From Luteimonas sp. RC10 (lineage in GTDB: Bacteria; Pseudomonadota; Gammaproteobacteria; Xanthomonadales; Xanthomonadaceae), in NCBI RefSeq assembly GCF_014192745.1, contig NZ_JACHYJ010000005.1:186001-250000 (forward strand): DNA of 64,000 nt. The letters run 5' to 3'. Shown in pieces: positions 28,161-36,371 of the stretch; positions within the stretch are counted from its first letter, which is position 1, and each line of letters opens with the position of its first letter. A program made the translations under genes and the position numbers. Below the pieces are notes generated by a model that had not been told where the DNA came from, ran no database searches, and was given only the letters and a program-made list of their open reading frames with translations.

Positions 28161-29372
28161 TTACTTGAGCTTGGCGTCGGCGCGCAGGGCCTCGGCGCGG
28201 TCGGTCTTCTCCCACGAGAACGCGGTGGCGGTGTGCTGCTCGCCCGCGCCGTCGGTGTAGCTGACCTGCTGCGGCTTGCGGCCGAAGTGGCCGTAGCTGG
28301 CGGTGCGCTGGTACACCGGGTGGATCAGGTCGAGCATCTGGATGATGCCGTAGGGGCGCAGGTCGAAGTGGCGGCGGATCAGCTTCTCGATCTGCGCGTC
28401 GGGGATCTTGCCGGTGCCGAACGTGGTCACCGAGATCGAGGTCGGCTCGGCGACGCCGATCGCGTACGACACCTGCACCTCGCAGCGGTCGGCCAGGCCG
28501 GCCGCGACCACGTTCTTGGCGACATAGCGCGCGGCGTAGGCGGCCGAGCGGTCGACCTTCGACGGATCCTTGCCCGAGAACGCGCCGCCGCCGTGACGGG
28601 CCCAGCCACCGTAGGTGTCGACGATGATCTTGCGGCCGGTCAGGCCACAGTCGCCCACCGGCCCGCCGATGATGAACTTGCCGGTCGGGTTGATGTGGAA
28701 CTTGGTGCCCTTGTGCAGCCACTTGGCCGGCAGCACGGGCTTGATGATCTCCTCGCGCACCGCCTCGATCAGGTCCTTCTGCTTGACGCCCGGATCGTGC
28801 TGGGTCGACAGCACGACCGCATCGATCGCGGTCGCCTTGCCGTCCTCGTAGCGCAGCGTGACCTGGCTCTTGGCATCGGGGCGCAGCCACGGCAGCGGCG
28901 AGTTCTTCTTCTTGCGCACCTGCGCCTGGCGCTCGACCAGACGGTGCGACAGGTGGATCGCGGCCGGCATGTGGCTGTCGGTCTCGTTGGTCGCGTAGCC
29001 GAACATCAGGCCCTGGTCGCCGGCGCCCTGTTCCTCGGGCTTCTTGCGGTCCACGCCCTGGTTGATGTCGGGCGACTGCTTGCCGATCAGGTTCAGCACG
29101 CCGCAGGTCTCGCCGTCGAAACCGACGTCGGAGCTGTCGTAGCCGATGTCCAGGATCACCTTGCGGGTCAGCGCCTCCAGGTCGATCCACGCACTGGTCG
29201 TCACCTCGCCGGCGACGATCGCCACGCCGGTCTTGACCAGCGTCTCGCACGCCACGCGCGCGCGCTTGTCCTGGGCCAGGATCGCGTCGAGCACGGCATC
29301 GGAGATCTGGTCGGCAATCTTGTCCGGATGGCCTTCGGAGACGGACTCGGACGTGAAGAGATAGCTGGACAT
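28161..29372 (-). CDS. metK: S-adenosylmethionine synthetase MetK
   Basis: MetK makes SAM from methionine and ATP. The 403-residue protein starts [26 protein letters not shown] and has [30 protein letters not shown] (P-loop-like, K/D residues for triphosphate) and [14 protein letters not shown]. Length is normal, and the ATG at 29372 matches the conserved N-terminus. A motif resembling the one upstream of metF lies just before the start (29380-29398). It forms a methyl-cycle set with metF and ahcY. Confidence 0.97.
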   Translation of the reverse strand: MSSYLFTSESVSEGHPDKIADQISDAVLDAILAQDKRARVACETLVKTGVAIVAGEVTTSAWIDLEALTRKVILDIGYDSSDVGFDGETCGVLNLIGKQSPDINQGVDRKKPEEQGAGDQGLMFGYATNETDSHMPAAIHLSHRLVERQAQVRKKKNSPLPWLRPDAKSQVTLRYEDGKATAIDAVVLSTQHDPGVKQKDLIEAVREEIIKPVLPAKWLHKGTKFHINPTGKFIIGGPVGDCGLTGRKIIVDTYGGWARHGGGAFSGKDPSKVDRSAAYAARYVAKNVVAAGLADRCEVQVSYAIGVAEPTSISVTTFGTGKIPDAQIEKLIRRHFDLRPYGIIQMLDLIHPVYQRTASYGHFGRKPQQVSYTDGAGEQHTATAFSWEKTDRAEALRADAKLK

Positions 29373-29379
29373 CAGGGCT

Positions 29380-29398
29380 ATATCCCTATATTCGGATG
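29380..29398. promoter_or_regulatory. metF-like motif upstream of metK
   Basis: The sequence ATATCCCTATATTCGGATG lies 8 bp upstream of the metK ATG. It aligns with the metF-upstream element (ATATCTCTTTATCGCGATG) with few changes, and shows an ATCC / GGAT dyad. A shared regulator of SAM-cycle genes such as SahR is a reasonable guess. Confidence 0.4.
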
Positions 29399-29571
29399 AA
29401 AAGATGGCCGCGAATGATACACCCCCGGCCTGCACAACGCATCTTGTCGTCCTGTGTGTTGCCGGAGAGTTAAGGGGGGGGCGACAGCGGCGAAGACGGG
29501 TTTGCCGCCGCCCCGCATGCTCGCGACAATCGGCGACTGCCACGCGATGCAACCAAGGAACGCCCTGCACC

Positions 29572-30621
29572 ATGGATTCCCTGACCCAGATCGTCCTCGG
29601 TGCGTCGGTCGCCGCGGCCGTCGTGCCGGCGGCGCATCGCCGGGCGGCGTTGCTGGCTGGTGCTGCGCTGGGCACCGTGCCCGACCTTGATGGTCTGGTG
29701 ATCGCGCTGCTGACCGATGACCCGGTGCTGCGGATGACCCTGCATCGCGGGATCACCCATTCGTTGTTGGTCCTGCCGCTCGCCGCCGCCGCGCTGTGGT
29801 GGGCACTGCGCCGCTACGGCAACGGCCGGGTCGCGGCCTCGCCGGGGCGTTGGTTCTGGGCGATCCAGCTCGCGTTGGTCACGCACCCGCTGCTCGATGC
29901 GTTCACGGTCTATGGCACGCAGTTGCTGTGGCCGTTCCGGCCGCCGCCGGCGATGTGGTCGAGCGTCTTCATCATCGATCCGCTGTATACGATCTGGTTG
30001 CTGATCGGCGTGCTGGTCGCGGCGTTTGCCGGCGCGCGCCGGGTCGGCGGCCGCGCGCTGGCGGTCGGGCTGGCGTTGAGCACGGCGTATCTGGGCTGGT
30101 CGCTGGTCGCCAAGTCATGCGTCGACCGCGAGGCCAACCATGCTCTGGCGGCGCTGGGCCTGGCGGACGCGCCGCGCTTCTCGGTGCCGATGCCGGGCAA
30201 CACCGTGCTGTGGCGGGTGGTCGCGATGACGCCGGACGGTTATGTCGAGGGGTTCCGGTCGCTGGTCGCCGACCGCGGCCCGATGCAATTTGCAGCCTAT
30301 CCGTCCGACGTTGCCGCCCTGCGGGCGAATGCCGCGCTGCCGGCGGTGCAGCGGCTGGCCTGGTTCAACCACGGCTTCATGGGCGCGACGGTCGTCGAGG
30401 GTCGGCTGCAGCTCAGCGACCTGCGCATGGGCAACGAACCCGACTACTTCTTCCGCTTCACCGTCGCCGAGCGCACCGCCGCAGGCTGGGCCGCGTTGCC
30501 GCCGACCCAGGCGCCGATGGCGCGTGACCTGGGGGCGACGTGGAAGGCGACCTGGGCGCGGATGTGGCACGAGCCGCCGGTACCGGAAGCGGCAGACCGC
30601 TCGGCCATCGGCAGCCACTGA
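29572..30621 (+). CDS. YdjM/DUF457-family membrane metal-dependent hydrolase
   Basis: A 349-residue inner-membrane protein starting [16 protein letters not shown]. It has about five helices in the first 190 residues and conserved polar motifs of the family: PDLDGL (about 38-43), the HRGITHSLL block (about 59-67) and [12 protein letters not shown] (about 104-115). These His/Asp residues are thought to bind metal. The C-terminal half (200-349) is soluble. The substrate is unknown. An AAGGAA ribosome site precedes the ATG at 29572. It is divergent from metK and convergent with dusB. Confidence 0.83.
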   Translation: MDSLTQIVLGASVAAAVVPAAHRRAALLAGAALGTVPDLDGLVIALLTDDPVLRMTLHRGITHSLLVLPLAAAALWWALRRYGNGRVAASPGRWFWAIQLALVTHPLLDAFTVYGTQLLWPFRPPPAMWSSVFIIDPLYTIWLLIGVLVAAFAGARRVGGRALAVGLALSTAYLGWSLVAKSCVDREANHALAALGLADAPRFSVPMPGNTVLWRVVAMTPDGYVEGFRSLVADRGPMQFAAYPSDVAALRANAALPAVQRLAWFNHGFMGATVVEGRLQLSDLRMGNEPDYFFRFTVAERTAAGWAALPPTQAPMARDLGATWKATWARMWHEPPVPEAADRSAIGSH

Positions 30622-30645
30622 CGCCGGGCGTGCGACCGCGGCCTG

Positions 30646-31641
30646 TCAGGCGGCCAGCGTCGGTTGCGCCTCGCCCGCGATGAGCGCGTCGAAGTAGGCG
30701 CGTGTGAGCGCGAGTTGCTCCTGCACGGTATCGGCGCGGTTGACCACGGCGCGAAAGGCATGATGCTCCGGCCGGTCCTTCGCGTACCAGCCCAGATGCT
30801 TGCGTGCGATGCGCACGCCGGAGGTTTCGCCGTAGAACGCGTGCAGCGCCTGGAGGTGGCCGAGCAGGATGTCGCGGATCTCCTGCAACGATGGCGGCGG
30901 CAGGTGGTGGCCGGTGGCGAGAAAGTGCGCGATCTCGCGGAAGATCCAGGGCCGGCCCTGCGCCGCGCGACCGACCATGACCGCGTCGCATCCGGTGTGA
31001 CGCAGTACCGCCTGTGCTTTTTCCGGCGAGTCGATGTCGCCGTTGGCGATCACCGGGATCGACAGGTGCGCCTTGATCGCTGCGATCGTGTCGTACTCGG
31101 CGCTGCCGGTGTAGTGCTGGTCGCGGGTGCGGCCGTGGACGGCGAGGGCGGCGATGCCCGCGTCCTGCGCGATACGCGCGATCGTCGGCGCATTGCGATG
31201 CGCCGCGCACCAGCCGGTGCGGATCTTCAGTGTCACCGGCACCTCGACCGCGGCGACCACCGCCTGCAGGATGCGTGCGACCAGCGCCTCGTCCTGCATC
31301 AGCGCCGAGCCGGCCCAGGCGTTGCAGACCTTCTTGGCCGGGCAGCCCATGTTGATGTCGACGATCTGCGCGCCGTGCGCAACGTTGTGGCGCGCCGCCT
31401 CGGCGAGCATGGCCGGCTCGGTGCCGGCGATCTGCACGCCGACCGGTGCCGGTTCGCCGTCGTGGTCCATGCGGCGCAGCGATTTTTCGGTGCGCCAGAA
31501 GCGCGGATCGCTGATCGTCATCTCCGACATCGCCAGGCCAGCGCCCAGGCGCTTGCACAGCTGCCGGAACGGCTTGTCGGTGACGCCGGCCATCGGGGCC
31601 AGCACCACATTGGGTTCGATGCGGTAGGGACCGATCTGCAT
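30646..31641 (-). CDS. dusB: tRNA-dihydrouridine synthase B
   Basis: An FMN enzyme that reduces uridine to dihydrouridine in the tRNA D-loop (U17 in E. coli DusB). The 331-residue protein starts MQIGPYRI and has APMAGVTDKPFR, the catalytic-Cys motif MGCPAKKVC, KIRTGW, HGRTRDQHYTG and the FMN phosphate loop ANGDI/MVGRAAQGRPW. The NMGCPAKKV signature points to DusB, not DusA or DusC. In some gammaproteobacteria dusB precedes fis, but here the next gene on this strand encodes an unrelated permease-kinase operon further upstream. Confidence 0.93.
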   Translation of the reverse strand: MQIGPYRIEPNVVLAPMAGVTDKPFRQLCKRLGAGLAMSEMTISDPRFWRTEKSLRRMDHDGEPAPVGVQIAGTEPAMLAEAARHNVAHGAQIVDINMGCPAKKVCNAWAGSALMQDEALVARILQAVVAAVEVPVTLKIRTGWCAAHRNAPTIARIAQDAGIAALAVHGRTRDQHYTGSAEYDTIAAIKAHLSIPVIANGDIDSPEKAQAVLRHTGCDAVMVGRAAQGRPWIFREIAHFLATGHHLPPPSLQEIRDILLGHLQALHAFYGETSGVRIARKHLGWYAKDRPEHHAFRAVVNRADTVQEQLALTRAYFDALIAGEAQPTLAA

Positions 31642-31691
31642 GCGCCCATTGTCGCCGATCGGCGAGCCCCGGTCGCGCTTGGCGCCCGGGT

Positions 31692-32414
31692 TCAGCGGCG
31701 CAGCTGGTAGAGCTCGAAGCGCGGGCCGTCCACGTCGAGCACCATCAGCAGTTCACTCTCGCCGGTGCGCACCAGGCGGCCGACGCTGTCGCCCTCGACG
31801 CGCGCTGCCGGTGGCGTGGGCCAGTGGCGGCTGTAACCGGGCGAGGGGTCGTCGTTGACCGACTGTGAGCCCAGGAACGCGAGCGTGCTGCGGTCGATCG
31901 GGAACAACTGGCCCTGCCGGCGCTGCGAACCGCTCGTCTTGACGAATGTCAGCACGCCGTCTTGGCGCGCGATCGTGGCGTCGAACCAGGGATAGGCATA
32001 GGCGCCGCCGCGGCCGTCGAACTGCAGCGAGCGGACCTGCCATGCGCCGGTGATCGTGCCCAGTGGACGTCCGCTGCCGGCCAGCGCCAGCGCCTGTCGC
32101 GCATCGGCGAGCACCGGATCGTGGTCGTCGAGCGCCAGGTCGAACGTGGGCTCGGCGAGGATGGTCTCGCGGTCGGCCGGCCAGGCCTGCGCGCGCCAGT
32201 CATCCGGCGCCGTGTCGTGTTCGTCCGCCCGCGCCGGCGCCGCCGTCTCGGTCACGGGCGTGACAGCGGCGTTCGCGGAATCGACCGCAGTCGACGCTGC
32301 GCCCGGCGACGCGGGTGCCGGCGCAGGGTCGGCCGGGCTGCAGGCGGCCAGGACGAGTGCGATCGCCAGGCCGGCGCCGGCACGCAGCGGCGCAGAACGT
32401 GAACCACAGGACAT
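31692..32414 (-). CDS. Lipoprotein of unknown function (DUF4893-like)
   Basis: A 240-residue lipoprotein with lipobox LVLAACS (Cys25), a 45-residue Ala/Pro/Thr linker and a beta-rich domain from about residue 70. The segments LGTITGAWQVRSLQFDGRGG and YPWFDATIARQDG, and the later FLGSQSVNDDP, recall the DUF4893 family. No function is known. The gene lies 50 bp beyond the start of dusB on the same strand, and 62 bp downstream of rbsK. Confidence 0.7.
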   Translation of the reverse strand: MSCGSRSAPLRAGAGLAIALVLAACSPADPAPAPASPGAASTAVDSANAAVTPVTETAAPARADEHDTAPDDWRAQAWPADRETILAEPTFDLALDDHDPVLADARQALALAGSGRPLGTITGAWQVRSLQFDGRGGAYAYPWFDATIARQDGVLTFVKTSGSQRRQGQLFPIDRSTLAFLGSQSVNDDPSPGYSRHWPTPPAARVEGDSVGRLVRTGESELLMVLDVDGPRFELYQLRR

Positions 32415-32476
32415 CGGCAGGACTCCGCCGCGATCCTCGGCGCCGCGGCCGGGCGAGGGTAGCGCGTGTGGTGTCG

Positions 32477-33436
32477 TCAGTCCGTCGTGGGGCGCAGGTG
32501 CGGCATCGCCGCAGCGGCCCCGACGCGCTCGGTCGAACGTCCCGCGTAGTGCGCGGCGAAGCGCACGTGGCTGTCGAACGGCGCCGCCGGGTCACCGGCG
32601 AGCGAGGCGGCCAGTGCGCCATTGAAAGCATCGCCCGCGCCGGTGGTGTCGACCGGCTCGACCTTGTCGGCCGGTACGCGATAGAACGGCCGCGTATCGC
32701 CGCGGGTCAGGTCCTCGCGGTGGGAGACGAACGCACCGGCGGCGCCGAGCGTGATCACCACCGTGCCGCGCGGCAACAGCGTGCGACACCAGCGATGCAA
32801 CTGCGCGTCGGCAGTGCCGGCGATTGCTTCGCTGTCGATGCGATGGCTGGTATGGCGCTCGAGCAGGCCGGCGAACTCGGTCTCGTTCGGCGTGAGGATG
32901 TCGGCCGCGGCAAGCAGTTCGCGCAGGCACTGTGCGTTGGCCGGCGCCGGGTTGAGCATCGTCGAGGTGCCGGCGGCGCGCGCCAGGCGCATCGCTTCGA
33001 GCACGCTGTCGAGCGGGGATTCGAGCTGGGTCAGCAGCACCCGGGCGCCGGCCAGGGCTTCGGCCTGCCGGCCGACCCAGGAGGCGCACAGGTCGCCATT
33101 GGCGCCGGCGCCGATGACGATGGTGTTGTGGCCGGCCTCGTCGACATAGATGCCGGCCGTGCCGGTCGGGCGGCTGCTCTCGCGCACGCGCATCGCGATC
33201 CCGTCGGCCTGGGCGAGTGCGCGCGCCTGGCGGCCGCCGTCATCGTCGCCCAGCGCGCACAGGAAGGTGGTCTGCGCGCCCGCCCGGGTCGAGGCAACAG
33301 CCTGATTGAAGCCCTTGCCCCCCGGCCCGGTGTGGTAGCGGCCGCTGAGCGTTTCACCGCGGCGCGGCAGGGTGCTGCAGTTCCAGACATGGTCGACATT
33401 GAACGACCCGACGACGACGACACGACTCACGCGCAC
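32477..33436 (-). CDS. rbsK: Ribokinase-family sugar kinase
   Basis: A 319-residue PfkB-family kinase. The N-terminal GSFNVDHVW and GPGGKGFNQAVA bind sugar, and the C-terminal DTTGAGDAFNG carries the catalytic Asp and anion hole. The closest type is ribokinase, phosphorylating ribose (or deoxyribose) at O5. It sits 34 bp downstream of nupC, so it probably handles the pentose released from imported nucleosides. No nucleoside hydrolase or phosphorylase gene is in the same group. Confidence 0.85.
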   Translation of the reverse strand: MRVSRVVVVGSFNVDHVWNCSTLPRRGETLSGRYHTGPGGKGFNQAVASTRAGAQTTFLCALGDDDGGRQARALAQADGIAMRVRESSRPTGTAGIYVDEAGHNTIVIGAGANGDLCASWVGRQAEALAGARVLLTQLESPLDSVLEAMRLARAAGTSTMLNPAPANAQCLRELLAAADILTPNETEFAGLLERHTSHRIDSEAIAGTADAQLHRWCRTLLPRGTVVITLGAAGAFVSHREDLTRGDTRPFYRVPADKVEPVDTTGAGDAFNGALAASLAGDPAAPFDSHVRFAAHYAGRSTERVGAAAAMPHLRPTTD

Positions 33437-33470
33437 ATCCTCTCTGTCCCGCTTTCGCAGTGATCCGGCG

Positions 33471-34769
33471 TCAGGCGCCGATGTAAGTCAGCACGCCGGC
33501 GATCGTCGCGGTCATCAGCGTGGCGATGGTGCCGCCGAGCACCGCGCGCAGGCCGAACCGCGCCAGGTCCTGGCGGCGGTCGGGGGCCAGGCCGCCAATG
33601 CCGCCGATCTGGATCGCGATCGAGCTGAAGTTCGCGAAGCCGCACAGCGCATAGGTCGCGATCAGGCGACCCTGCTCGGTCAGCGCCATGCCCTCGACGC
33701 GGCCGTTGACGATGTCGGCCAGCTGCAGGTACGCGACGAATTCGTTGATGACGATCTTCTGGCCGATCAGCGAGCCCACCACCGACGCGTCCTGCCACGG
33801 CACGCCGATCAGCCAGGCGATCGGGGCGAGCACGAAGCCGAAGATCGTCGCCAGGTTGGTCGGGCGACCGATCGCTTCGGCCAGGCCGGTGGCCTCGCCG
33901 ATCCATTCCAGCGGCCAGTTGATCATCGCGATCAGCGCGATGAAGGCCAGCAGCATCGCGCCGATGTTCAGTGCCAGGCGCAGGCCGTCGCCGGCGCCGG
34001 CGGCCGCGGCATCGATGATGTTGCCGGTGGTCTTCTCGACCTCCATCTTGACCGTGCCACGGGTCAGCGGCTCGCGCGTCTCGGGGATCAGGATCTTGGC
34101 GATGACCAGCGTCGCCGGTGCGGCCATGATCGAGGCGGCCAGCAGGTGCTTGGCGTAGAACGCCTGCTCCTCGGGGTTGCCGCCGCCGAGCATGCCCACA
34201 TACGCGGCGAGCACACCGCCGGCGATGTGCGCCATGCCGCCGATCATCATCGTGATCAGCTCCGACTCGGTCATCCGCGAGATGTACGGGCGCACGGTCA
34301 GCGGCGCCTCGGTCTGGCCGATGAAGACGCTGGCGCAGACGCTGGTGGTCTCGGCGCCCGAGACCCGCATGACCTTGGTGATCGCCAGCGCCATGACCCG
34401 CACGATCGCCTGCATCACGCCCAGGTGGTAGAGCACGCCCATCAGCGCGGCGAAGAAGATGATCGTCGGCAGCACCTGGAACGCGAAGATGAAGCCGTAG
34501 GTCTCCACGTTCATCAGGCTGCCGAAGATGAACTCCGAGCCGGCGTTGACGAACGAGAGTACCTTGACGAAGCCGTGGCCCAGCGCGTCGAACACCTCGC
34601 GCCCGCCGGGCACGCGCAGCACGACCGCGGCGAACGCGATCTGCAAGGTGACGCCGGTGGCGACCAGCTTCCAGTCGACGGCGCGCTTGTTGTTGGAGAA
34701 CAGCCACGTGATCGCGAGCAGCACGGCGAGTCCGAACAGGCCGAAGCCGATCCGCGTCAGGTCTTCCAT
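33471..34769 (-). CDS. nupC: NupC-family concentrative nucleoside transporter
   Basis: A 432-residue inner-membrane symporter with at least eight hydrophobic helices. Family motifs include SVFIGQTEAPLTVRPY (about 150-165), MIGGMAHIAGGVLAAYVGML, GQKIVINEFVAYLQL and the C-terminal LCGFANFSSIAIQIGGIGGLAP. It imports nucleosides with H+ or Na+. The ATG at 34769 (MEDLTRIGFG) fits the family start. Twenty upstream in-frame codons are discarded. It is followed by the ribokinase gene, giving a nucleoside-salvage pair. Confidence 0.92.
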   Translation of the reverse strand: MEDLTRIGFGLFGLAVLLAITWLFSNNKRAVDWKLVATGVTLQIAFAAVVLRVPGGREVFDALGHGFVKVLSFVNAGSEFIFGSLMNVETYGFIFAFQVLPTIIFFAALMGVLYHLGVMQAIVRVMALAITKVMRVSGAETTSVCASVFIGQTEAPLTVRPYISRMTESELITMMIGGMAHIAGGVLAAYVGMLGGGNPEEQAFYAKHLLAASIMAAPATLVIAKILIPETREPLTRGTVKMEVEKTTGNIIDAAAAGAGDGLRLALNIGAMLLAFIALIAMINWPLEWIGEATGLAEAIGRPTNLATIFGFVLAPIAWLIGVPWQDASVVGSLIGQKIVINEFVAYLQLADIVNGRVEGMALTEQGRLIATYALCGFANFSSIAIQIGGIGGLAPDRRQDLARFGLRAVLGGTIATLMTATIAGVLTYIGA

Positions 34770-34956
34770 CGTGGCCCCCAGGCCCGTCGACAAGTCGCGC
34801 AGCCTAGTGCAGCGGGCCGGCACGGGCAACCACGGGCGATGTGAAGGCGGTGTCGTTCAGGCCCGTGGCGCCGTCGGCGCGGTGTGTCGGGCCGGACCGG
34901 CGGCGCGTCGGCGCGGCTTGCATACACTGGTGCGCCCGACCGCGAGGAACCCGCCC

Positions 34957-35922
34957 ATGCATTACCGTCGTCTCGGCACCTCTGGCCTGCAGCTCTCGGC
35001 GCTCTCGTTCGGCGCCTGGACCACGTTCGGGCGTCAGGTCGGCCGGGGCCAGGCGCGCGAGCTGGTGGCCGCGGCCTGGGACCACGGCATCAACTTCTTC
35101 GACAACGCGGAAGGGTATGCCAACGGCGAGGCGGAACGGGTCATGGGCGATGTGATCGCCGATCTGCGCCTGCCGCGCGATGGCTATTGCGTGTCGAGCA
35201 AGGTGTTCTTCGGCGCGGCGAGCGATCCCCGGCCCACCCAGCGGGGCCTGTCGCGCAAGCACGTGCGCGATGCCTGCGACGCCGCGTTGCGGCGGCTGCG
35301 GGTCGATCATCTCGACCTCTATTTCTGCCACCGGCCCGATCCCGACACCCCGATCGCCGAGACCGTGTGGGCGATGGACACGCTGATTCGCCAGGGCAAG
35401 GTGCTGTACTGGGGCACGTCCGAATGGCCGGCGACCGCGATCCGCGAGGCCGCGCAGATCGCGCGCACGCACCACCTGCACGGCCCGACGATGGAGCAGC
35501 CCGAGTACAACCTGCTGCGGCGCGAGCGGGTCGAGCTGGAGTACGCCCCGCTGTATGCCGAGCTCGGACTGGGGGCGACCACGTGGTCGCCGCTGGCCTC
35601 GGGCCTGTTGACCGGCAAGTACGCCGGCGGCGTGCCGGCCGACAGCCGACTGGCGCAGCCGGAGCTGGGTTGGTTGCAGCGCGAGTTGCTGGGGAATGCG
35701 GACCGGGTGGCACGCGCGGCGCGGTTCGTCGCATTGGCGGCCGAGCTGGGCGTCGCGCCTGCGCCGCTGGCGATCGCCTGGTGTCTGCGCAATCCGCACG
35801 TGTCTACGGTGCTGCTGGGCGCCAGCCGGGTGGAGCAGTTGATCGAGAACCTGCAGGCGCTCGAGCTGGCGGCGTTGCCCGACAACGGCCTGTGGGCCCG
35901 GGTGGACGCGCTGGCGGACTGA
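34957..35922 (+). CDS. Aldo/keto reductase, Kv-beta-like
   Basis: A 321-residue NADPH-dependent reductase with the catalytic tetrad Asp49 and Tyr54 (FFDNAEGY), Lys82 (SSKVFF) and His125 (FCHRPD). The segments YWGTSEWPA, MEQPEYNLLRR and TTWSPLASGLLTGKY are characteristic of the bacterial relatives of potassium-channel beta subunits. The substrate is unknown, probably aldehydes or methylglyoxal-like compounds. It is monocistronic and divergent from nupC. Confidence 0.9.
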   Translation: MHYRRLGTSGLQLSALSFGAWTTFGRQVGRGQARELVAAAWDHGINFFDNAEGYANGEAERVMGDVIADLRLPRDGYCVSSKVFFGAASDPRPTQRGLSRKHVRDACDAALRRLRVDHLDLYFCHRPDPDTPIAETVWAMDTLIRQGKVLYWGTSEWPATAIREAAQIARTHHLHGPTMEQPEYNLLRRERVELEYAPLYAELGLGATTWSPLASGLLTGKYAGGVPADSRLAQPELGWLQRELLGNADRVARAARFVALAAELGVAPAPLAIAWCLRNPHVSTVLLGASRVEQLIENLQALELAALPDNGLWARVDALAD

Positions 35923-35960
35923 GACACGCGTGGCTGTCTGTCGGACCGCGCGTACGGGGC

Positions 35961-35988
35961 TTGACTGGGAAATGAGAATCACTAGCAT
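35961..35988 (+). promoter_or_regulatory. Promoter with overlapping Fur-type box upstream of hemP
   Basis: TTGACT (35961-35966) and TAGCAT (35983-35988), 16 bp apart, form a plausible sigma70 promoter. The AAATGAGAATCACTAGCAT stretch (35970-35988) overlapping it resembles the Fur consensus (GATAATGATAATCATTATC). It sits 28 bp before the hemP ATG, as expected for iron repression of heme uptake. Confidence 0.7.
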
Positions 35989-36015
35989 TGGAGGCCCGAT
36001 CCCGAGGAACCGACC

Positions 36016-36237
36016 ATGCTTGCGCCCCAGCTCCGCGATTCCGTTCCCGCCCGCGATTCGGCCGATGGCCACAACGTGCATCGCCTGGCCCGTGCCCACG
36101 ATGCCCGTGCCCCCGAGCCGATCGAGCTCGACAGCGCGCAGCTGCTGCGCGGCCAGCGTGAACTGCAGATCCGTCACGGCAACGAGATCTACCGCCTGCG
36201 CCACACCCGCAATGACAAGTTGATCCTGACCAAGTAA
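36016..36237 (+). CDS. hemP: Hemin uptake protein HemP
   Basis: A 73-residue protein whose C-terminal half, RHGNEIYRLRHTRNDKLILTK read in parts, is the HemP signature (Tyr-x-Leu-Arg-x-Thr-Arg...Lys-Leu-Ile-Leu-Thr-Lys). HemP is a small factor needed for expression of heme receptors in several proteobacteria. The N-terminal 35 residues are Ala/Asp-rich and less conserved. It is the first gene of the heme operon, behind a Fur-type promoter and 134 bp before the receptor gene. Confidence 0.92.
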   Translation: MLAPQLRDSVPARDSADGHNVHRLARAHDARAPEPIELDSAQLLRGQRELQIRHGNEIYRLRHTRNDKLILTK

Positions 36238-36371
36238 GCCCGCCGTCGACCGGTGCCGCCGTCCCCCAGCGGCGGTCCCCGTCCATCCAACCATCTCTCC
36301 GGTCGCCCGCCCGCGCGTTCCTCTCCCCGCGCCCGCCAGCCAGCCGTCGCCCTCCAAGCACGAGTCTGCGC

